Shown: positions 37,926 through 47,619, counted from the first letter of the stretch. The stretch: 64,000 nt of DNA from Candidatus Binatia bacterium (GCA_028278325.1 JANQEO010000275.1:54541-118540), one strand, 5' to 3'. Notes: generated from the letters alone by a model not told the origin. Numbers and translations: made by a program.

Positions 37926-38849
37926 GCGGACGCCTTCGCTGATAGAAAGGCTCTGCGCCACCTCGGCCGCCGGGCCCTTGGCGGTCTTCTCTCCTGACTG
38001 CGATCGAGCGGCCAGCTTCGCGAACGCGACGGTGCCGTCGCCGGCAGCAACCTCCAGCCCTCGATCGGAAACCGAAACCACAGTACCGGGCTCGGCCGTG
38101 GCCGCGCCGGACGGGCGCTTCGACCCGTAGAGCCTCAGCGTATGGTTCCCATGCACGGTGTACGCTCCGGGCGAGGGGTCGCAACCGCGAACGAGGTTGT
38201 GAACCGTCTCCGCGGGCGCAGCCCAATCGACCGACGCGTGCTCGTCGGTGCAGAGAGGATCGTAACTCGCGCCGGCCTCTTCCTGAGGCACGGGGACACG
38301 GCCGCCTAGGGCGGCGTCGACCGCTTCCATCGTCGCGTCGACCGCGATGTCGAAAACCGATCCGTAGTAATAAGATCCCGCCGACTCGTCCGGGCCGATG
38401 CGTATCTCGCGTCGAACATAGATAGGCCCGGTGTCGATGCCTTCGTCCGGCCGGAAAAGGGTGACCCCTCCCCGCGTCTCTCCCTTGATCAGTTGCCACG
38501 CGATCGCAGAGCCGCCTCTGTAGGCAGGCAGCAGCGAGGGGTGAAAGCAGATGGATGCTTGGGCCGGTGCATCCACGATCGACAGCGGGATGATCTGGGT
38601 AACGAAGGCCAACACGCCCAGGTCCGCCTGATCCGGAGCCAACTCGTCGAAAGCCTCGGGCGGCTTGTAGGACTTGCGCTGCACGGTCCGCACCCCCGCT
38701 TCCAGTGCCGCGGACTTGAGAGGATCTAGGGGCCTTCCCTCCTTGTCGGGCGGCATCGAAGCCGCCGTCACCTCGTGGCCCGCCTCGAGCAGACGTTGTA
38801 GTACGCTCGCCCCGAACTTCGCCTGCCCGAACAACAAGATCTTGGCCAT
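37914..38849 (-). CDS. free-standing formyltransferase-fold protein like the hydrolase domain of 10-formyl-THF dehydrogenase
   Basis: 311 residues. The N-terminal formyltransferase fold starts LLFGQAKFGASVLQRL. The catalytic block HPSLLPAYRGGSAIAW has the essential His, and DEGIDTGPI has the essential Asp. The sequence follows the N-terminal domain of eukaryotic ALDH1L1 closely in order (IPLSIVDAP, HNLVRGCDPSPGAYT) and less well the methionyl-tRNA formyltransferase. A C-terminal OB-like domain (about 205-285) follows. Likely activity is release or transfer of formate from 10-formyl-THF. No ALDH or carrier domain is attached. It is divergent from the IclR gene across a 46-bp gap. Confidence 0.78.
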   Translation of the reverse strand: MAKILLFGQAKFGASVLQRLLEAGHEVTAASMPPDKEGRPLDPLKSAALEAGVRTVQRKSYKPPEAFDELAPDQADLGVLAFVTQIIPLSIVDAPAQASICFHPSLLPAYRGGSAIAWQLIKGETRGGVTLFRPDEGIDTGPIYVRREIRIGPDESAGSYYYGSVFDIAVDATMEAVDAALGGRVPVPQEEAGASYDPLCTDEHASVDWAAPAETVHNLVRGCDPSPGAYTVHGNHTLRLYGSKRPSGAATAEPGTVVSVSDRGLEVAAGDGTVAFAKLAARSQSGEKTAKGPAAEVAQSLSISEGVRLGV

Positions 38850-38895
38850 CTCCGCACTGTCCTCCCGTGTTTATTCCTGGCTGGATGACGGATGC

Positions 38896-39678
38896 ATGGC
38901 AAGCCTTGACCGTAGCCGCCCCCGTCATACAACGGCCATCGTGACCGACGGCTCCAGGGCGAGATACAGGGTGCAGGCGGTGGCCGACGCGTTCGCCGTC
39001 CTGGAAGCCTTGGCCCCATCATCTCCGGTCGGCGTGAGCGAGATCGCACGACGCACCGGGCTTCAAAAGAACAAGGCGTTCCGGCTTCTGGCCACACTCG
39101 AGGAGCTCGGTTACGTGCAGCAGGTCCAAGCCGACGGCGATTACCGGCTCGCTCCCGGCTGTCTGTCGATTGCACGCGCCTACCTGTCGGGGGACCCCCT
39201 GCTCGAGGCGGCGGCACCCGTGACTCGAGCTCTGAGTTCCTTGCTCCACGAGACGGTGTTCCTGGCGGTTCGCTCTTCGGATCATGCCGTGACCGTCGCC
39301 GGCACCGCAGCCGACCGTAGCGTTGCCTACAGACTCGAGATCGGTGCGCTACTTCCGCTGACCCGCTCGGCCGCCGGCATCGTGCTGCTGAGCAACGAAC
39401 AGACACCGGTTCCGTCCGGCCAGGATCCAGTCGCCCTCTCCGGGCTACTCGAGGGCGTGAGACGTAACGGTTACTTCGTGGACTCGGGAATGTACGACCC
39501 CGGCTGTGTGTGCCTGGCCGCACCGGTAAAGGACGGCCCCGGCGGGGTGAAAGCGGCGCTTTGTGTAGCCGGCCCCTCCGAGCGTATGCCCGCCGCCGCC
39601 ATCGAAGCGACGCTGATCCCGTCTCTGCTGGAAGCCGCGTCCACGCTGAACTTGCCACCCGCCGGCAGGTCCCTCTGA
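38896..39678 (+). CDS. IclR-family transcriptional regulator
   Basis: 260 residues from ATG 38896; GTG 38941 would remove 15 unconserved residues. The winged HTH spans about 25-80 (VGVSEIARRTGLQKNKAFRLL, then GYVQQ wing). The C-terminal effector domain has LPLTRSAAGIVLL and a GCVCLAAPVKD segment close to the usual AxPxxD motif. It is divergent from the formyltransferase gene and 159 bp upstream of etfB, so either neighbour is a plausible target. Confidence 0.85.
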   Translation: MASLDRSRPRHTTAIVTDGSRARYRVQAVADAFAVLEALAPSSPVGVSEIARRTGLQKNKAFRLLATLEELGYVQQVQADGDYRLAPGCLSIARAYLSGDPLLEAAAPVTRALSSLLHETVFLAVRSSDHAVTVAGTAADRSVAYRLEIGALLPLTRSAAGIVLLSNEQTPVPSGQDPVALSGLLEGVRRNGYFVDSGMYDPGCVCLAAPVKDGPGGVKAALCVAGPSERMPAAAIEATLIPSLLEAASTLNLPPAGRSL

Positions 39679-39837
39679 GGCGCCGCATTCAAAGGCCTAC
39701 GGCCTCAGCAATTTGAGTTATAACGCGCCGCATGGTAGCTGAACCGCCTTTGTAAGCCCGCCCAGACGCGGCTTTGGCCCCAGCTTTAGCGACAGAGCCG
39801 TCCGGAAACCCGAACAAGAATAAGGAGGATAGAGAGC

Positions 39838-40590
39838 GTGAAGATCCTGGTTGCCATAAAGCGCGTCCCCGATCCCGAGACCACCATCAAGGTCAATCCT
39901 GAAGGAAACGGGATCGTCGAGGCTGGCATCAAATGGGTGGTCAATCCTTTCTGCGAGATCGCCATCGAAGAGGCTCTGAAGATCAAGGAAGCAGGTTCCG
40001 ACGTGGAGGTCGTACTCGTCTCCATCGGCGGCTCGGATTCCCAGGAACAGCTTCGCACCGGTCTGGCCATGGGAGCCGACCGCGCCATCCTGGTCACCGC
40101 CGACAGCACGGACCCGACGGCGGTAGCCAAGCTCCTTCAAACGATCGTCGAGAAGGAAGAGCCCGGCCTGCTGCTGTTGGGCAAACAGGCGATCGACGAC
40201 GATTCCAACGAAGTCGGACAGATGCTCGCACAACTGCTCGGATGGCCTCAGGCCACCTTCATCTCCGAGCTGAAGCTCTCCGACGATGCTTCCTCGGCTG
40301 ACGTGGTCCGCGAGGTCGACGGCGGCCTGGAATCGGATCGCATTCCGCTTCCCGCCGTAATCACGGCCGACCTTAGACTCAACGAGCCGCGCTACGCATC
40401 CCTGCCGGGGATCATGAAGGCGCGTAAGAAGCCGTTGGAAGAAATAGAGGCTTCGAGTCTCGGCGTCGACATGGCACCGCGTATCGTCATCAAGTCGATG
40501 AGCCCGCCGCCCGAGAGGCAGGCGGGACGCACCGTGGAGTCTGTCGATGAACTCGTGGACGCTCTGCGCAACGAAGCCAAGGTTCTCTAG
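39838..40590 (+). CDS. etfB: electron transfer flavoprotein beta subunit
   Basis: 250 residues from GTG 39838 with AAGGAGG about 10 nt upstream. KILVAIKRVPDPE at the N-terminus, the NPFCEIAIEEALKIKE segment, and the AMP-binding DDDSNEVGQMLAQLLGWPQ region are typical. Pairs with EtfA to carry electrons from acyl-CoA dehydrogenases to the respiratory quinone pool. It starts the etfBA pair with an AGGAGG site before each gene. Confidence 0.95.
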   Translation: MKILVAIKRVPDPETTIKVNPEGNGIVEAGIKWVVNPFCEIAIEEALKIKEAGSDVEVVLVSIGGSDSQEQLRTGLAMGADRAILVTADSTDPTAVAKLLQTIVEKEEPGLLLLGKQAIDDDSNEVGQMLAQLLGWPQATFISELKLSDDASSADVVREVDGGLESDRIPLPAVITADLRLNEPRYASLPGIMKARKKPLEEIEASSLGVDMAPRIVIKSMSPPPERQAGRTVESVDELVDALRNEAKVL

Positions 40591-40604
40591 GGAGGATAGC
40601 GAAA

Positions 40605-41570
40605 GTGGGTAACGTTCTGATTTACGGAGAGCATGCACACGGGGCTGTCCCCAAGGCCACGGCGGTTGCCGTAAGCGCGGCCAAGCAGGCGGCGGCCAAG
40701 GAAGGCGGCGATACCATCCTCGCCGTGCTCGGTTCCGACGCCGGTGCGGTCGCGGCGGAAGCGGCCAAGCTCGGCGCTTCCAAGGTCGTAACCGTCGAGG
40801 ACGCGGCGCTGGATCACGCCCTTGCCGATGTCACGACCCAGACCCTCGCCGAGGTCGCCAATGCGGTCGGCGCCAGCATGGTGGTTTTTGCTGCAACGGC
40901 CAAGGGCAAGGATCTCGCGCCCAGGCTCGCGGCGGCCATGGACGCGGCCATCGCCAGCGACATCACTCAGATCAACGACGACGGCAGCTTCGTGCGGCCG
41001 ATGTACGCGGGCAACGTGTTCGCTACCGTCGAGCTGCAAGGCGACAAGAAGATATTGTCCGTGCGCACCACTGCGTTCGAACCGGCGCCCGAAGACGGCG
41101 CCTCTCCCGTCGAAGCGGTGAGCGTCAGCGTGACGGCGCCGGCCAACAAGATGGAATTCGTCTCGATCGAAGAGACCAAGTCCGACCGGCCCGTGCTGAC
41201 CGAAGCCGACCGCGTGGTTTCCGGCGGCAGAGGGCTCAAGAACGCTGAGAACTTCACGACAGTGTTGGAGCCTCTCGTCGACAGCCTCGGCGCGGCCATG
41301 GGAGCCAGCCGTGCAGCCGTCGATGCCGGCTACGTGCCCAACGACCTTCAGGTCGGGCAAACGGGCAAGGTGGTCGCCCCCGCGCTCTACATCGCGGTGG
41401 GCATCTCAGGCGCCATCCAGCACCTGGCCGGCATGAAGGACTCCAAGGTGATCGTGGCAATCAACAAGGACGAGGAAGCGCCGATCTTCAGCGTTTCCGA
41501 CTACGGCTTGGTCGCCGACCTCTTCGAGGCGGTCCCGGCTCTGACCGAGAAGGTCAAATCTTTGGACTAG
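40605..41570 (+). CDS. etfA: electron transfer flavoprotein alpha subunit
   Basis: 321 residues from GTG 40605. The FAD-binding C-terminal domain is intact: [22 protein letters not shown], then [17 protein letters not shown] and [12 protein letters not shown], the standard ETF-alpha signature blocks. The N-terminal domain matches EtfB. The probable quinone-side partner is the membrane Fe-S protein encoded at 42928-44946. Confidence 0.96.
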   Translation: MGNVLIYGEHAHGAVPKATAVAVSAAKQAAAKEGGDTILAVLGSDAGAVAAEAAKLGASKVVTVEDAALDHALADVTTQTLAEVANAVGASMVVFAATAKGKDLAPRLAAAMDAAIASDITQINDDGSFVRPMYAGNVFATVELQGDKKILSVRTTAFEPAPEDGASPVEAVSVSVTAPANKMEFVSIEETKSDRPVLTEADRVVSGGRGLKNAENFTTVLEPLVDSLGAAMGASRAAVDAGYVPNDLQVGQTGKVVAPALYIAVGISGAIQHLAGMKDSKVIVAINKDEEAPIFSVSDYGLVADLFEAVPALTEKVKSLD

Positions 41571-41594
41571 CGCGTCTCGGGCATTCCGTGTAGG

Positions 41595-41625
41595 GCAGCC
41601 GGCCTGGGCAACCAGCGCCGGCTGC
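41595..41625. terminator. bidirectional hairpin between etfA and arsM
   Basis: GCAGCCGGC and GCCGGCTGC form a 9-bp stem around a 13-nt loop in the 62-bp gap between convergent genes. Only a short T-containing stretch (TTGTCC) follows on the plus strand, so termination strength is uncertain. Confidence 0.5.
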
Positions 41626-41632
41626 TTGTCCA

Positions 41633-42469
41633 TCAGGCTCCGGGTTTACGCGCCGCCAGCTTCAAGCTGACCACCGAGCCCGCCATGCGCTCGATCTCCT
41701 CTGTGCTGAACTGGGAGGCGATGGCGCCCACGATAGGATCGTCCACACCCGCCCCCACCAGCGCGTCGGCTGCAGGAGTCTCGGCTTTGATCTCGATGTC
41801 GGTGAAGCCGGCATCGCGAACGGCAGCTATGTAGTCGTCGCGCAAGGACGCTCCCGCAACGCAGGCGACGTAGGCCCCGATGTTGCTGGTAACGACTTCC
41901 GGTAGGGGTGCGGTCAGCACGATGTCTGAGACCACGAGACGGCCGCCCGGCCTGAGCACCCTGAAGGCCTCGCGAAACACGCGCGGCTTCTCCGGGGAGA
42001 GGTTGATGACACAGTTGGAGGTCACCACGTCGACCGAGTCCGACTCCACCGGCAACTCCTCGATGAGGCCCCGGCGGAACTCCACATTGGTGGATCCGTT
42101 CTTGTCGGCGTTCGCGCGCGCCTTCTCGAGCATCGCGTCGGTCATGTCGACGCCGATCACACGGCCCGACTCACCGACTTCGGAAGCCGCTATAAATGCG
42201 TCGAACCCTGCGCCCGAGCCCAGGTCGAGCACCGTCTCGCCCGCCTCGAGGACCGCATAGGCCAGAGGGTTGCCGCAACCCAAGCCGAGGTTGGCACCCT
42301 CACCGACGCTCTCGTGCTGATCCGTCGAGTAACCGATGGTCTCGGCATGCTCGCCGTAGGAGCCGACGCTGCAGCACCCCTCGTTGGCGGCGACCACGCC
42401 GGCGTACCCCTTGCGAACCACTTCTCTTACCGAGTCTGCGTTCCCGCTGGTGACTTTCGTTTCACTCAT
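41633..42469 (-). CDS. arsM: arsenite methyltransferase ArsM
   Basis: SAM-dependent methylation of As(III) to volatile or less toxic forms. 278 residues. Class-I SAM motif VLDLGSGAGFDAF near residue 80. The cysteines that bind As(III) are recognisable: ANEGCCSVG near residue 32, the Cys in GLGCGNP, SNCVINLSPEK, and YVACVAGA. All are in the places expected for ArsM. It lies 12 bp after arsR in one operon. Confidence 0.92.
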   Translation of the reverse strand: MSETKVTSGNADSVREVVRKGYAGVVAANEGCCSVGSYGEHAETIGYSTDQHESVGEGANLGLGCGNPLAYAVLEAGETVLDLGSGAGFDAFIAASEVGESGRVIGVDMTDAMLEKARANADKNGSTNVEFRRGLIEELPVESDSVDVVTSNCVINLSPEKPRVFREAFRVLRPGGRLVVSDIVLTAPLPEVVTSNIGAYVACVAGASLRDDYIAAVRDAGFTDIEIKAETPAADALVGAGVDDPIVGAIASQFSTEEIERMAGSVVSLKLAARKPGA

Positions 42470-42481
42470 CTCTGCTTCTCC

Positions 42482-42844
42482 CTATGAGCATCCATCTCTA
42501 CAGTGCCGGTTGAGCGTGCCCACCAAACCTTCGAGTTGGCCGATGATCCTGTCGATCTCCACGCTGAACAAGCGGGCCCGCCCTGACTTTCTCATTCTCA
42601 GAAGCCCGGCCTGGCACAGCAGCGCTAGATGCCGTGATACGGTCGTGCGGTCGAGATCGAAGCGCTCGGCGATCTCCCCGGCCTTGAGCTCCCCCTCCAC
42701 GCCCAGAAGCATCACGATCTCACGCCTGGCGGGGTCGGACAGGGCCTGGAACAAAGCGCCGTCGAAGAAGGCCCTTATACGCTCGGCGGCCTCCAGGCGG
42801 CCGTCGGAAAAGCGGGCCTTGGCAAGAGCATCAATCGTGGACAT
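42482..42844 (-). CDS. arsR: ArsR/SmtB-family repressor
   Basis: 120-residue winged-helix repressor. Helix-turn-helix at about 50-80 (AGEIAERFDLDRTTVSRHLALL) and wing GRARLFSV. The usual ELCVCDL arsenite site in the DNA-recognition helix is absent. Cysteines are instead Cys77 and a C-terminal pair Cys115/Cys119 (HCRDGC), so As(III) would have to be sensed at a non-classical site. Upstream of the start lies ATGTG/CACAT (42843-42862), a possible operator. It controls arsM. Confidence 0.9.
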   Translation of the reverse strand: MSTIDALAKARFSDGRLEAAERIRAFFDGALFQALSDPARREIVMLLGVEGELKAGEIAERFDLDRTTVSRHLALLCQAGLLRMRKSGRARLFSVEIDRIIGQLEGLVGTLNRHCRDGCS

Positions 42845-42927
42845 GTGTACACGCTAGCACATATTAGCTCAACCGCAAGCCCTTTTTCGAATCCGGCATT
42901 CGTGGCGCTGACTGGGCCTGACCGGCC

Positions 42928-44946
42928 CTAGTCGGCGATGGAGTCGGCGACCAGTTCCATCACGTCACGCGTCTTGACCTGCTCTTCGAGACCTTTTTCC
43001 TTCACGCCGTCACTGAGCATGGTCATGCAGTACGGACATGCCGAAGCGATGGTTCCGGCGTTGGTCTCGAGAAGCTGATCGACACGCAGCGTGTTGACGC
43101 GCTGGGACGGTTCCTCGTCGATCCACATGCGCCCTCCTCCGGCGCCACAGCACATGCCGGTGTTGCGGCTGCGCTCGCTCTCACTGACGCGGGCGCCGGG
43201 GATGGACTTGAGGATCTCTCTGGGCGCGTCGTAGACCTCGTTGTAGCGGCCCAGATAGCAGGAGTCGTGGAAGACGATGCTCTCGTCGATGTCTTTGCCC
43301 ACGCGCACCTTGCCCTGCTTGATCAGGTCGGCGACCAGGGTCGCAGCGTGAACCGTCTCGTACTCACCACCGAACTGCGGGAACTCGTTCTTGATGGTGT
43401 TGAAGCAGTGCGGGCAGTTGGTGATGACCTTCTTGACGTTGTAGCCGGCGAAAACCTCCACGGCCATCTGCGCCATGGTCTGATAGAGGTACTCGTTGCC
43501 CAGACGCCTGGCCGTGTCACCGTTGCAGGGCTCGTCACGGCCGAGGATCGCATAGCTCAGGCCGGCAGCCTTGAGGATGCGCGCAACCGCCTGAGTGATC
43601 TTCTTGGCGCGGTCGTCGAAGGAGCCGGCGCAACCGACGAAGAACAGATACTCGGCGTCGGGATTCTCCGACAGCAGCGGGATGTCGAGCCCCTCGGCCC
43701 AGTCGGCGCGCTTGTCGGCGCCGATGCCCCAGGGATTGCCCTGGGTTTCCATTCCCTTGAAGACCCGTGTGACCTCGGTCGGGAACCTGGCTTCCTCCTG
43801 AACGAGGTGGCGGCGGATGTCGACGATCTTGTCGACGTACTCGATGTGAACGGGACAGGCGTCTTCGCAGGCCCGACAGGTGTTGCAGGACCAGATGACC
43901 TCGTCGGTAACACCCGTGAGCTCGCCGACGATGTTCTCCTGAGAGTTCTCGTCCAGTACCGACTCGGGGTGAGCGTAGAGATAGTCGCGCAGGTCGAGCA
44001 GCATCTGGCGTGGCGCCAGAGGCTTGCCGGTCGCCGTGGCCGGGCACTGGCTGGAGCAACGGCCGCACTCGGTGCACGAGTACATGTCGAGCACCTGCTT
44101 CCAGTCGAAGTGGCGCATCTGAGAGGTGCCGAAGATCTCGCTGTTCTCCAGATCCTGCTTGGACAAACGCCCGTAAGGCTCGGTCTTGCCGAAGAACACG
44201 TTGGGGATGGCGGTCACGACGTGGAAGTGCTTGGACAGCGGCAGAAGATTCAAGAACACGAGAACGACGAGATTGTGAGCCCACCATGCGACGTCACTGG
44301 CAGCACGTGCCGTGTCGGCTCCGAAGCCCGCAAGCACCCCGCCCACGATCGCCGCCACCGGCTCGAAGGCCCGGTCCGCCTCGACGTGCGGGTCGCCCGC
44401 CATGAACACGAGCCTGCCACCGTCATAGATCAAGCCGCTCGAGGTGATGGTGGCGATGAATACGAGAATCAGTATGGCTTCCCAGTGCGAGTGCCCTGCG
44501 AGCTTCTCTTCTGCCGGCTTGAAGCCCATCAAGCGCTGGGGGTGTATGAACAGCCAACGCGCAATCAGCAGGAGAGCGCATACGAATACGACCGCTTCGA
44601 GAAGATCGCGGGAGATCATGTAGACCGGCGCAAGCAGCCCCCCGCTGCCGATCAGAGGCAAATGGAACTCGGGGAACCAGCCACGCGCGAACATCGTCAC
44701 TACTTGGCCGCCCAGCACCAGGAAGCCCCAGAACACCAGAGCGTGGATGATGCCCGCCGGCTGCTCCCCACGCAGGAATTTGAGCTGGCCTATGGCGTAG
44801 ACGAGGGTGGTCTTGACCCGTTGGGGGATGTTGTCGAAACGGGCGGCGGCCGGCAGTTGCGTAAAGAGTCTGAAGCGTCGGTAGACCTGCCATCCGAACA
44901 AGCCCAACAGCGCCACGAACGCCAAAGTCCATACGATTACGCTCAA
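42928..44946 (-). CDS. membrane-bound Fe-S oxidoreductase, HdrD/GlpC-like (ETF:quinone oxidoreductase candidate)
   Basis: 672 residues from TTG 44946, which has AAGGAGG 6 nt upstream; the GTG 33 bp earlier lacks a site. About six transmembrane helices in residues 1-245 resemble the NarI/HdrE cytochrome-b type. Two [4Fe-4S] ferredoxin motifs follow (CTECGRCSSQCP about 291-302; CNTCRACEDACP about 354-365). Then come two CCG domains (NCPHCFNTIKNEF; SCYLGRY with MCCGAGGG and ACPYC). The same architecture is known next to etf genes in Geobacter-like bacteria, where it passes electrons from ETF to menaquinone. It lies close to etfBA. Confidence 0.85.
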   Translation of the reverse strand: MSVIVWTLAFVALLGLFGWQVYRRFRLFTQLPAAARFDNIPQRVKTTLVYAIGQLKFLRGEQPAGIIHALVFWGFLVLGGQVVTMFARGWFPEFHLPLIGSGGLLAPVYMISRDLLEAVVFVCALLLIARWLFIHPQRLMGFKPAEEKLAGHSHWEAILILVFIATITSSGLIYDGGRLVFMAGDPHVEADRAFEPVAAIVGGVLAGFGADTARAASDVAWWAHNLVVLVFLNLLPLSKHFHVVTAIPNVFFGKTEPYGRLSKQDLENSEIFGTSQMRHFDWKQVLDMYSCTECGRCSSQCPATATGKPLAPRQMLLDLRDYLYAHPESVLDENSQENIVGELTGVTDEVIWSCNTCRACEDACPVHIEYVDKIVDIRRHLVQEEARFPTEVTRVFKGMETQGNPWGIGADKRADWAEGLDIPLLSENPDAEYLFFVGCAGSFDDRAKKITQAVARILKAAGLSYAILGRDEPCNGDTARRLGNEYLYQTMAQMAVEVFAGYNVKKVITNCPHCFNTIKNEFPQFGGEYETVHAATLVADLIKQGKVRVGKDIDESIVFHDSCYLGRYNEVYDAPREILKSIPGARVSESERSRNTGMCCGAGGGRMWIDEEPSQRVNTLRVDQLLETNAGTIASACPYCMTMLSDGVKEKGLEEQVKTRDVMELVADSIAD

Positions 44947-45066
44947 GTTCGTCCTCCTTGCGGCCCCACCTCCGGACACCCCCGGCCCGGACGGCGTAAA
45001 CTACGATTAAATCTCGGGGCCTGACTGCTTGCAATCGCGGCGTAAACACAACTAACGTTCGCCGCG

Positions 45067-45546
45067 ATGGTTTCTTATGCGTCGAAGGCGGTCTCGGCAC
45101 TGCTCTTGGGGGCGACGCTGCTTGCGTCGTCATGCAGACCGGCGACAGGTCCCGCCGTCATCATAGAAACCGCGATCGGCGAGGTACGCGTGAGCGTCGA
45201 GGTCGTGAGCACTCCTCAGGACCGAGCCAGAGGCCTGATGTGGAGGGACGAGATGGCTCGCGACGCCGGGATGCTCTTCATTTTCCCCGACGAGGCACCC
45301 CGCTCCTTCTGGATGAAGAACACGCCCCTGCCGCTCGACATAGTCTTCATCGGGGCCGACCGTCGCATCGTGTCCATCGCCGCAGGAACCAAGCCTTACT
45401 CCACCGAGCGCATCCCGTCGGGGGCGCCGGCCATGTTCGTTCTCGAGGTGAACGCGGGCTTCTGCGAACGCCACGGGATCGAGGCCGGGCAGAGCGTCCG
45501 GCTCCCGGAAGCGGGCGACGGCGAGGCCGCGCCGCCCGCCCCATAG
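45067..45546 (+). CDS. DUF192-family lipoprotein
   Basis: 159 residues. A signal segment ending LLASSC gives a likely lipoprotein anchor at Cys23. The domain shows RARGLMWRDEMARDAGMLFIF and FWMKNTPLPLDIVFI, hallmark blocks of DUF192. The function of this widespread small extracytoplasmic family is unknown. It is divergent from the Fe-S oxidoreductase gene and followed by a 159-bp gap before mmdA. Confidence 0.85.
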   Translation: MVSYASKAVSALLLGATLLASSCRPATGPAVIIETAIGEVRVSVEVVSTPQDRARGLMWRDEMARDAGMLFIFPDEAPRSFWMKNTPLPLDIVFIGADRRIVSIAAGTKPYSTERIPSGAPAMFVLEVNAGFCERHGIEAGQSVRLPEAGDGEAAPPAP

Positions 45547-45705
45547 CCCCCCGAGCGCCCGCCAGGTTCCTTGTTTTTTCCCCGCTTTACCGATAGTTGA
45601 CCGGGATTCGGCTGCCGCTGAGGGAGAGTCACCGGGGCCAGGAGACCTCCGGCGGCAGGCACCGCACCGACGACTCCTTCGTCGACACTGTTACTCGAGA
45701 GAGAC

Positions 45706-47256
45706 ATGGCACTGAGCGACACCATAGAAAGTATTCGGCGCCGCAATACCGAGGCAGAGATCGGGGGCGGCCAAGAGAAGATCGACAAGCGCCACGAGCG
45801 CGGCGTGCTGACCGCACGCGAGCGCATCGACCTCCTGTTCGACCCGGGCAGCTTCGTGGAACTCGACAAGTTCAGAGTCCACCGCTGCACGGAGTTCGGC
45901 ATGGACAAGCAGCGCGTAGCCGGTGACGCCCTGGTAAGCGGATTCGGGACCGTCGACGGGCGGACCGTATTCGCATTCGCGCAGGACTTTACCGTCCTGG
46001 GCGGCAGCCTCAGCCACACCGTCGCCGAAAAAATCTGCAAGGTCATGGGCATGGCCATGAAGGCAGGGGCGCCCTGCGTAGGCCTCAACGATTCCGGAGG
46101 AGCGCGCATCCAGGAAGGAGTCGAAGCGCTGGGCGGCTACTCCGACATCTTCTGCATGAACACGCTGGCGTCCGGCGTGATCCCCCAGATCTCAGGAATA
46201 CTCGGACCCTGCGCGGGAGGGGCCGTGTACTCACCGGCGCTGACCGATTTCATCTTCATGGTCGACAGCACCAGCTACATGTTCATCACCGGCCCCGAGG
46301 TCATCAAGTCGGTGACCCGCGAGGAAGTCACCCAAGAAGATCTCGGCGGTGCGATGACCCACAACTCCAAGACGGGGGTGGCCCACTTCATCAGCCCCGA
46401 CGACGGCGCATGCATCGCCAACATTCGCCGTCTGCTGTCCTACCTGCCGTCGAACAATGTCGACGAGCCCCCGGTCATCGACAACGGCGACCCGGCCGAC
46501 CGCCTCACGCCCGAGCTCAACGACATCGTCCCGGAGGACCCCAACAAGCCCTACGACATCAGGACCATCATCAACTCGGCCGTCGATCGTGACAGCTTCA
46601 TGGAGGTCCAAGAGCACTGGGCACGCAATGCGGTGGTTGGTTTCGCCCGCATCGCCGGACGGTCGGTGGGCATCGTCGCCAACCAGCCCAACGTCGTCGC
46701 CGGCTGCCTGGACATCGACTGCTCCGACAAGATCGCGCGCTTCGTGAGGTTCTGCGACTGCTTCAACCTCCCCGTCATAACGTTCGAGGACGTTCCCGGC
46801 TTCCTACCCGGCACTCACCAAGAATGGGGTGGAATCATACGTCACGGAGCCAAGATCGTGTACGCCTACGCCGAAGCCACCGTCCCCAAGATCACGGTCA
46901 TCACGCGTAAGGCCTACGGCGGCGCGTACTGCGTCATGGGTGCCAAGCATTGCCGTGCCGATCTAAACCTTGCCTACCCGTCGGCGGAGATCGCGGTCAT
47001 GGGTGCGGCCGGTGCCGTCAACATTCTGTACAGGAAAGAGCTCAAGGCCGCAGAGGACCCGGAGAAGCATCGGGAGGAGCTCGTCGATGACTACCGCAAG
47101 CACTTCGCCTCCCCGTTCCAGGCCGCAGAGCTGGGTTTCGTCGACGAAGTGATCATGCCGGCCGATACCCGCGTGCGTATAGCTCAGGGGCTGGCGATGC
47201 TGGCGAACAAGCAGGACACGAACCCTCCGAAGAAGCATGGGAACATGCCTCTGTAG
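45706..47256 (+). CDS. mmdA: methylmalonyl-CoA decarboxylase / propionyl-CoA carboxylase carboxyltransferase subunit
   Basis: 516 residues, carboxyltransferase fold. [36 protein letters not shown] and [14 protein letters not shown] are those of propionyl/methylmalonyl-CoA-specific enzymes. It is the first of four genes (alpha, delta, biotin carrier, beta) that together make a Na+-translocating decarboxylase, which argues for methylmalonyl-CoA decarboxylase rather than an ATP-using carboxylase. The alpha subunit moves CO2 between substrate and biotin. Confidence 0.92.
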   Translation: MALSDTIESIRRRNTEAEIGGGQEKIDKRHERGVLTARERIDLLFDPGSFVELDKFRVHRCTEFGMDKQRVAGDALVSGFGTVDGRTVFAFAQDFTVLGGSLSHTVAEKICKVMGMAMKAGAPCVGLNDSGGARIQEGVEALGGYSDIFCMNTLASGVIPQISGILGPCAGGAVYSPALTDFIFMVDSTSYMFITGPEVIKSVTREEVTQEDLGGAMTHNSKTGVAHFISPDDGACIANIRRLLSYLPSNNVDEPPVIDNGDPADRLTPELNDIVPEDPNKPYDIRTIINSAVDRDSFMEVQEHWARNAVVGFARIAGRSVGIVANQPNVVAGCLDIDCSDKIARFVRFCDCFNLPVITFEDVPGFLPGTHQEWGGIIRHGAKIVYAYAEATVPKITVITRKAYGGAYCVMGAKHCRADLNLAYPSAEIAVMGAAGAVNILYRKELKAAEDPEKHREELVDDYRKHFASPFQAAELGFVDEVIMPADTRVRIAQGLAMLANKQDTNPPKKHGNMPL

Positions 47257-47274
47257 GCCTGCGGGACTCTAACG

Positions 47275-47607
47275 TTGGACGCGGTTGCAGCCAATGGGCC
47301 GATGATTACGGCGATCGGCATCGGGACGGTCTTCGTCGCGCTTGTCTTTCTCGTCGCCGTCCTCTTCGTGGTCGAGAGGCTGGTCGGCATAACCCACTCG
47401 GAGCCGTCCGAGGCGGCCGCACCCGGGGCCCCCGATCAAGAGCCCCTTACAACTACGACCGGCGACGACACGGCTTCTCTGGAGAGAATCGCCGTGGCCG
47501 CCTTCTGCACGCACAAACGGTTCCGCATCCAAGTGCGCTCTCCCGAACCACCCTCGGCCTGGTTGATGGCGGGAAGGGCGAGCCAACTGAGCCGCAAAGT
47601 CGACTGA
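47275..47607 (+). CDS. decarboxylase delta/gamma subunit (OadG/MmdD family)
   Basis: 110 residues from a TTG; ATG 47302 is possible. One N-terminal transmembrane helix (ITAIGIGTVFVALVFLVAVLF), then an acidic, low-complexity linker and a short basic tail. OadG-type subunits anchor and assemble the decarboxylase complex. Identity rests on size, topology and position between the alpha and biotin subunits. Confidence 0.8.
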   Translation: MDAVAANGPMITAIGIGTVFVALVFLVAVLFVVERLVGITHSEPSEAAAPGAPDQEPLTTTTGDDTASLERIAVAAFCTHKRFRIQVRSPEPPSAWLMAGRASQLSRKVD

Positions 47608-47619
47608 ACGGGATCTCCG

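Noticed and set aside
42843..42862. Firm ArsR operator at ATGTG/CACAT
   Set aside because: The half-sites are only five bases and overlap the start codon. Kept only as a possibility in the arsR entry.
43267..45024. 585-codon plus-strand ORF
   Set aside because: It is the antisense shadow of the Fe-S oxidoreductase, with no recognisable domain. High GC makes such long shadow frames common here.
45641..45650. GGAGGTCTCC on the minus strand, another SECIS-like hairpin with the same loop letters
   Set aside because: No in-frame TGA with family sequence lies upstream on that strand, and the stem is only 4 bp in an intergenic region.
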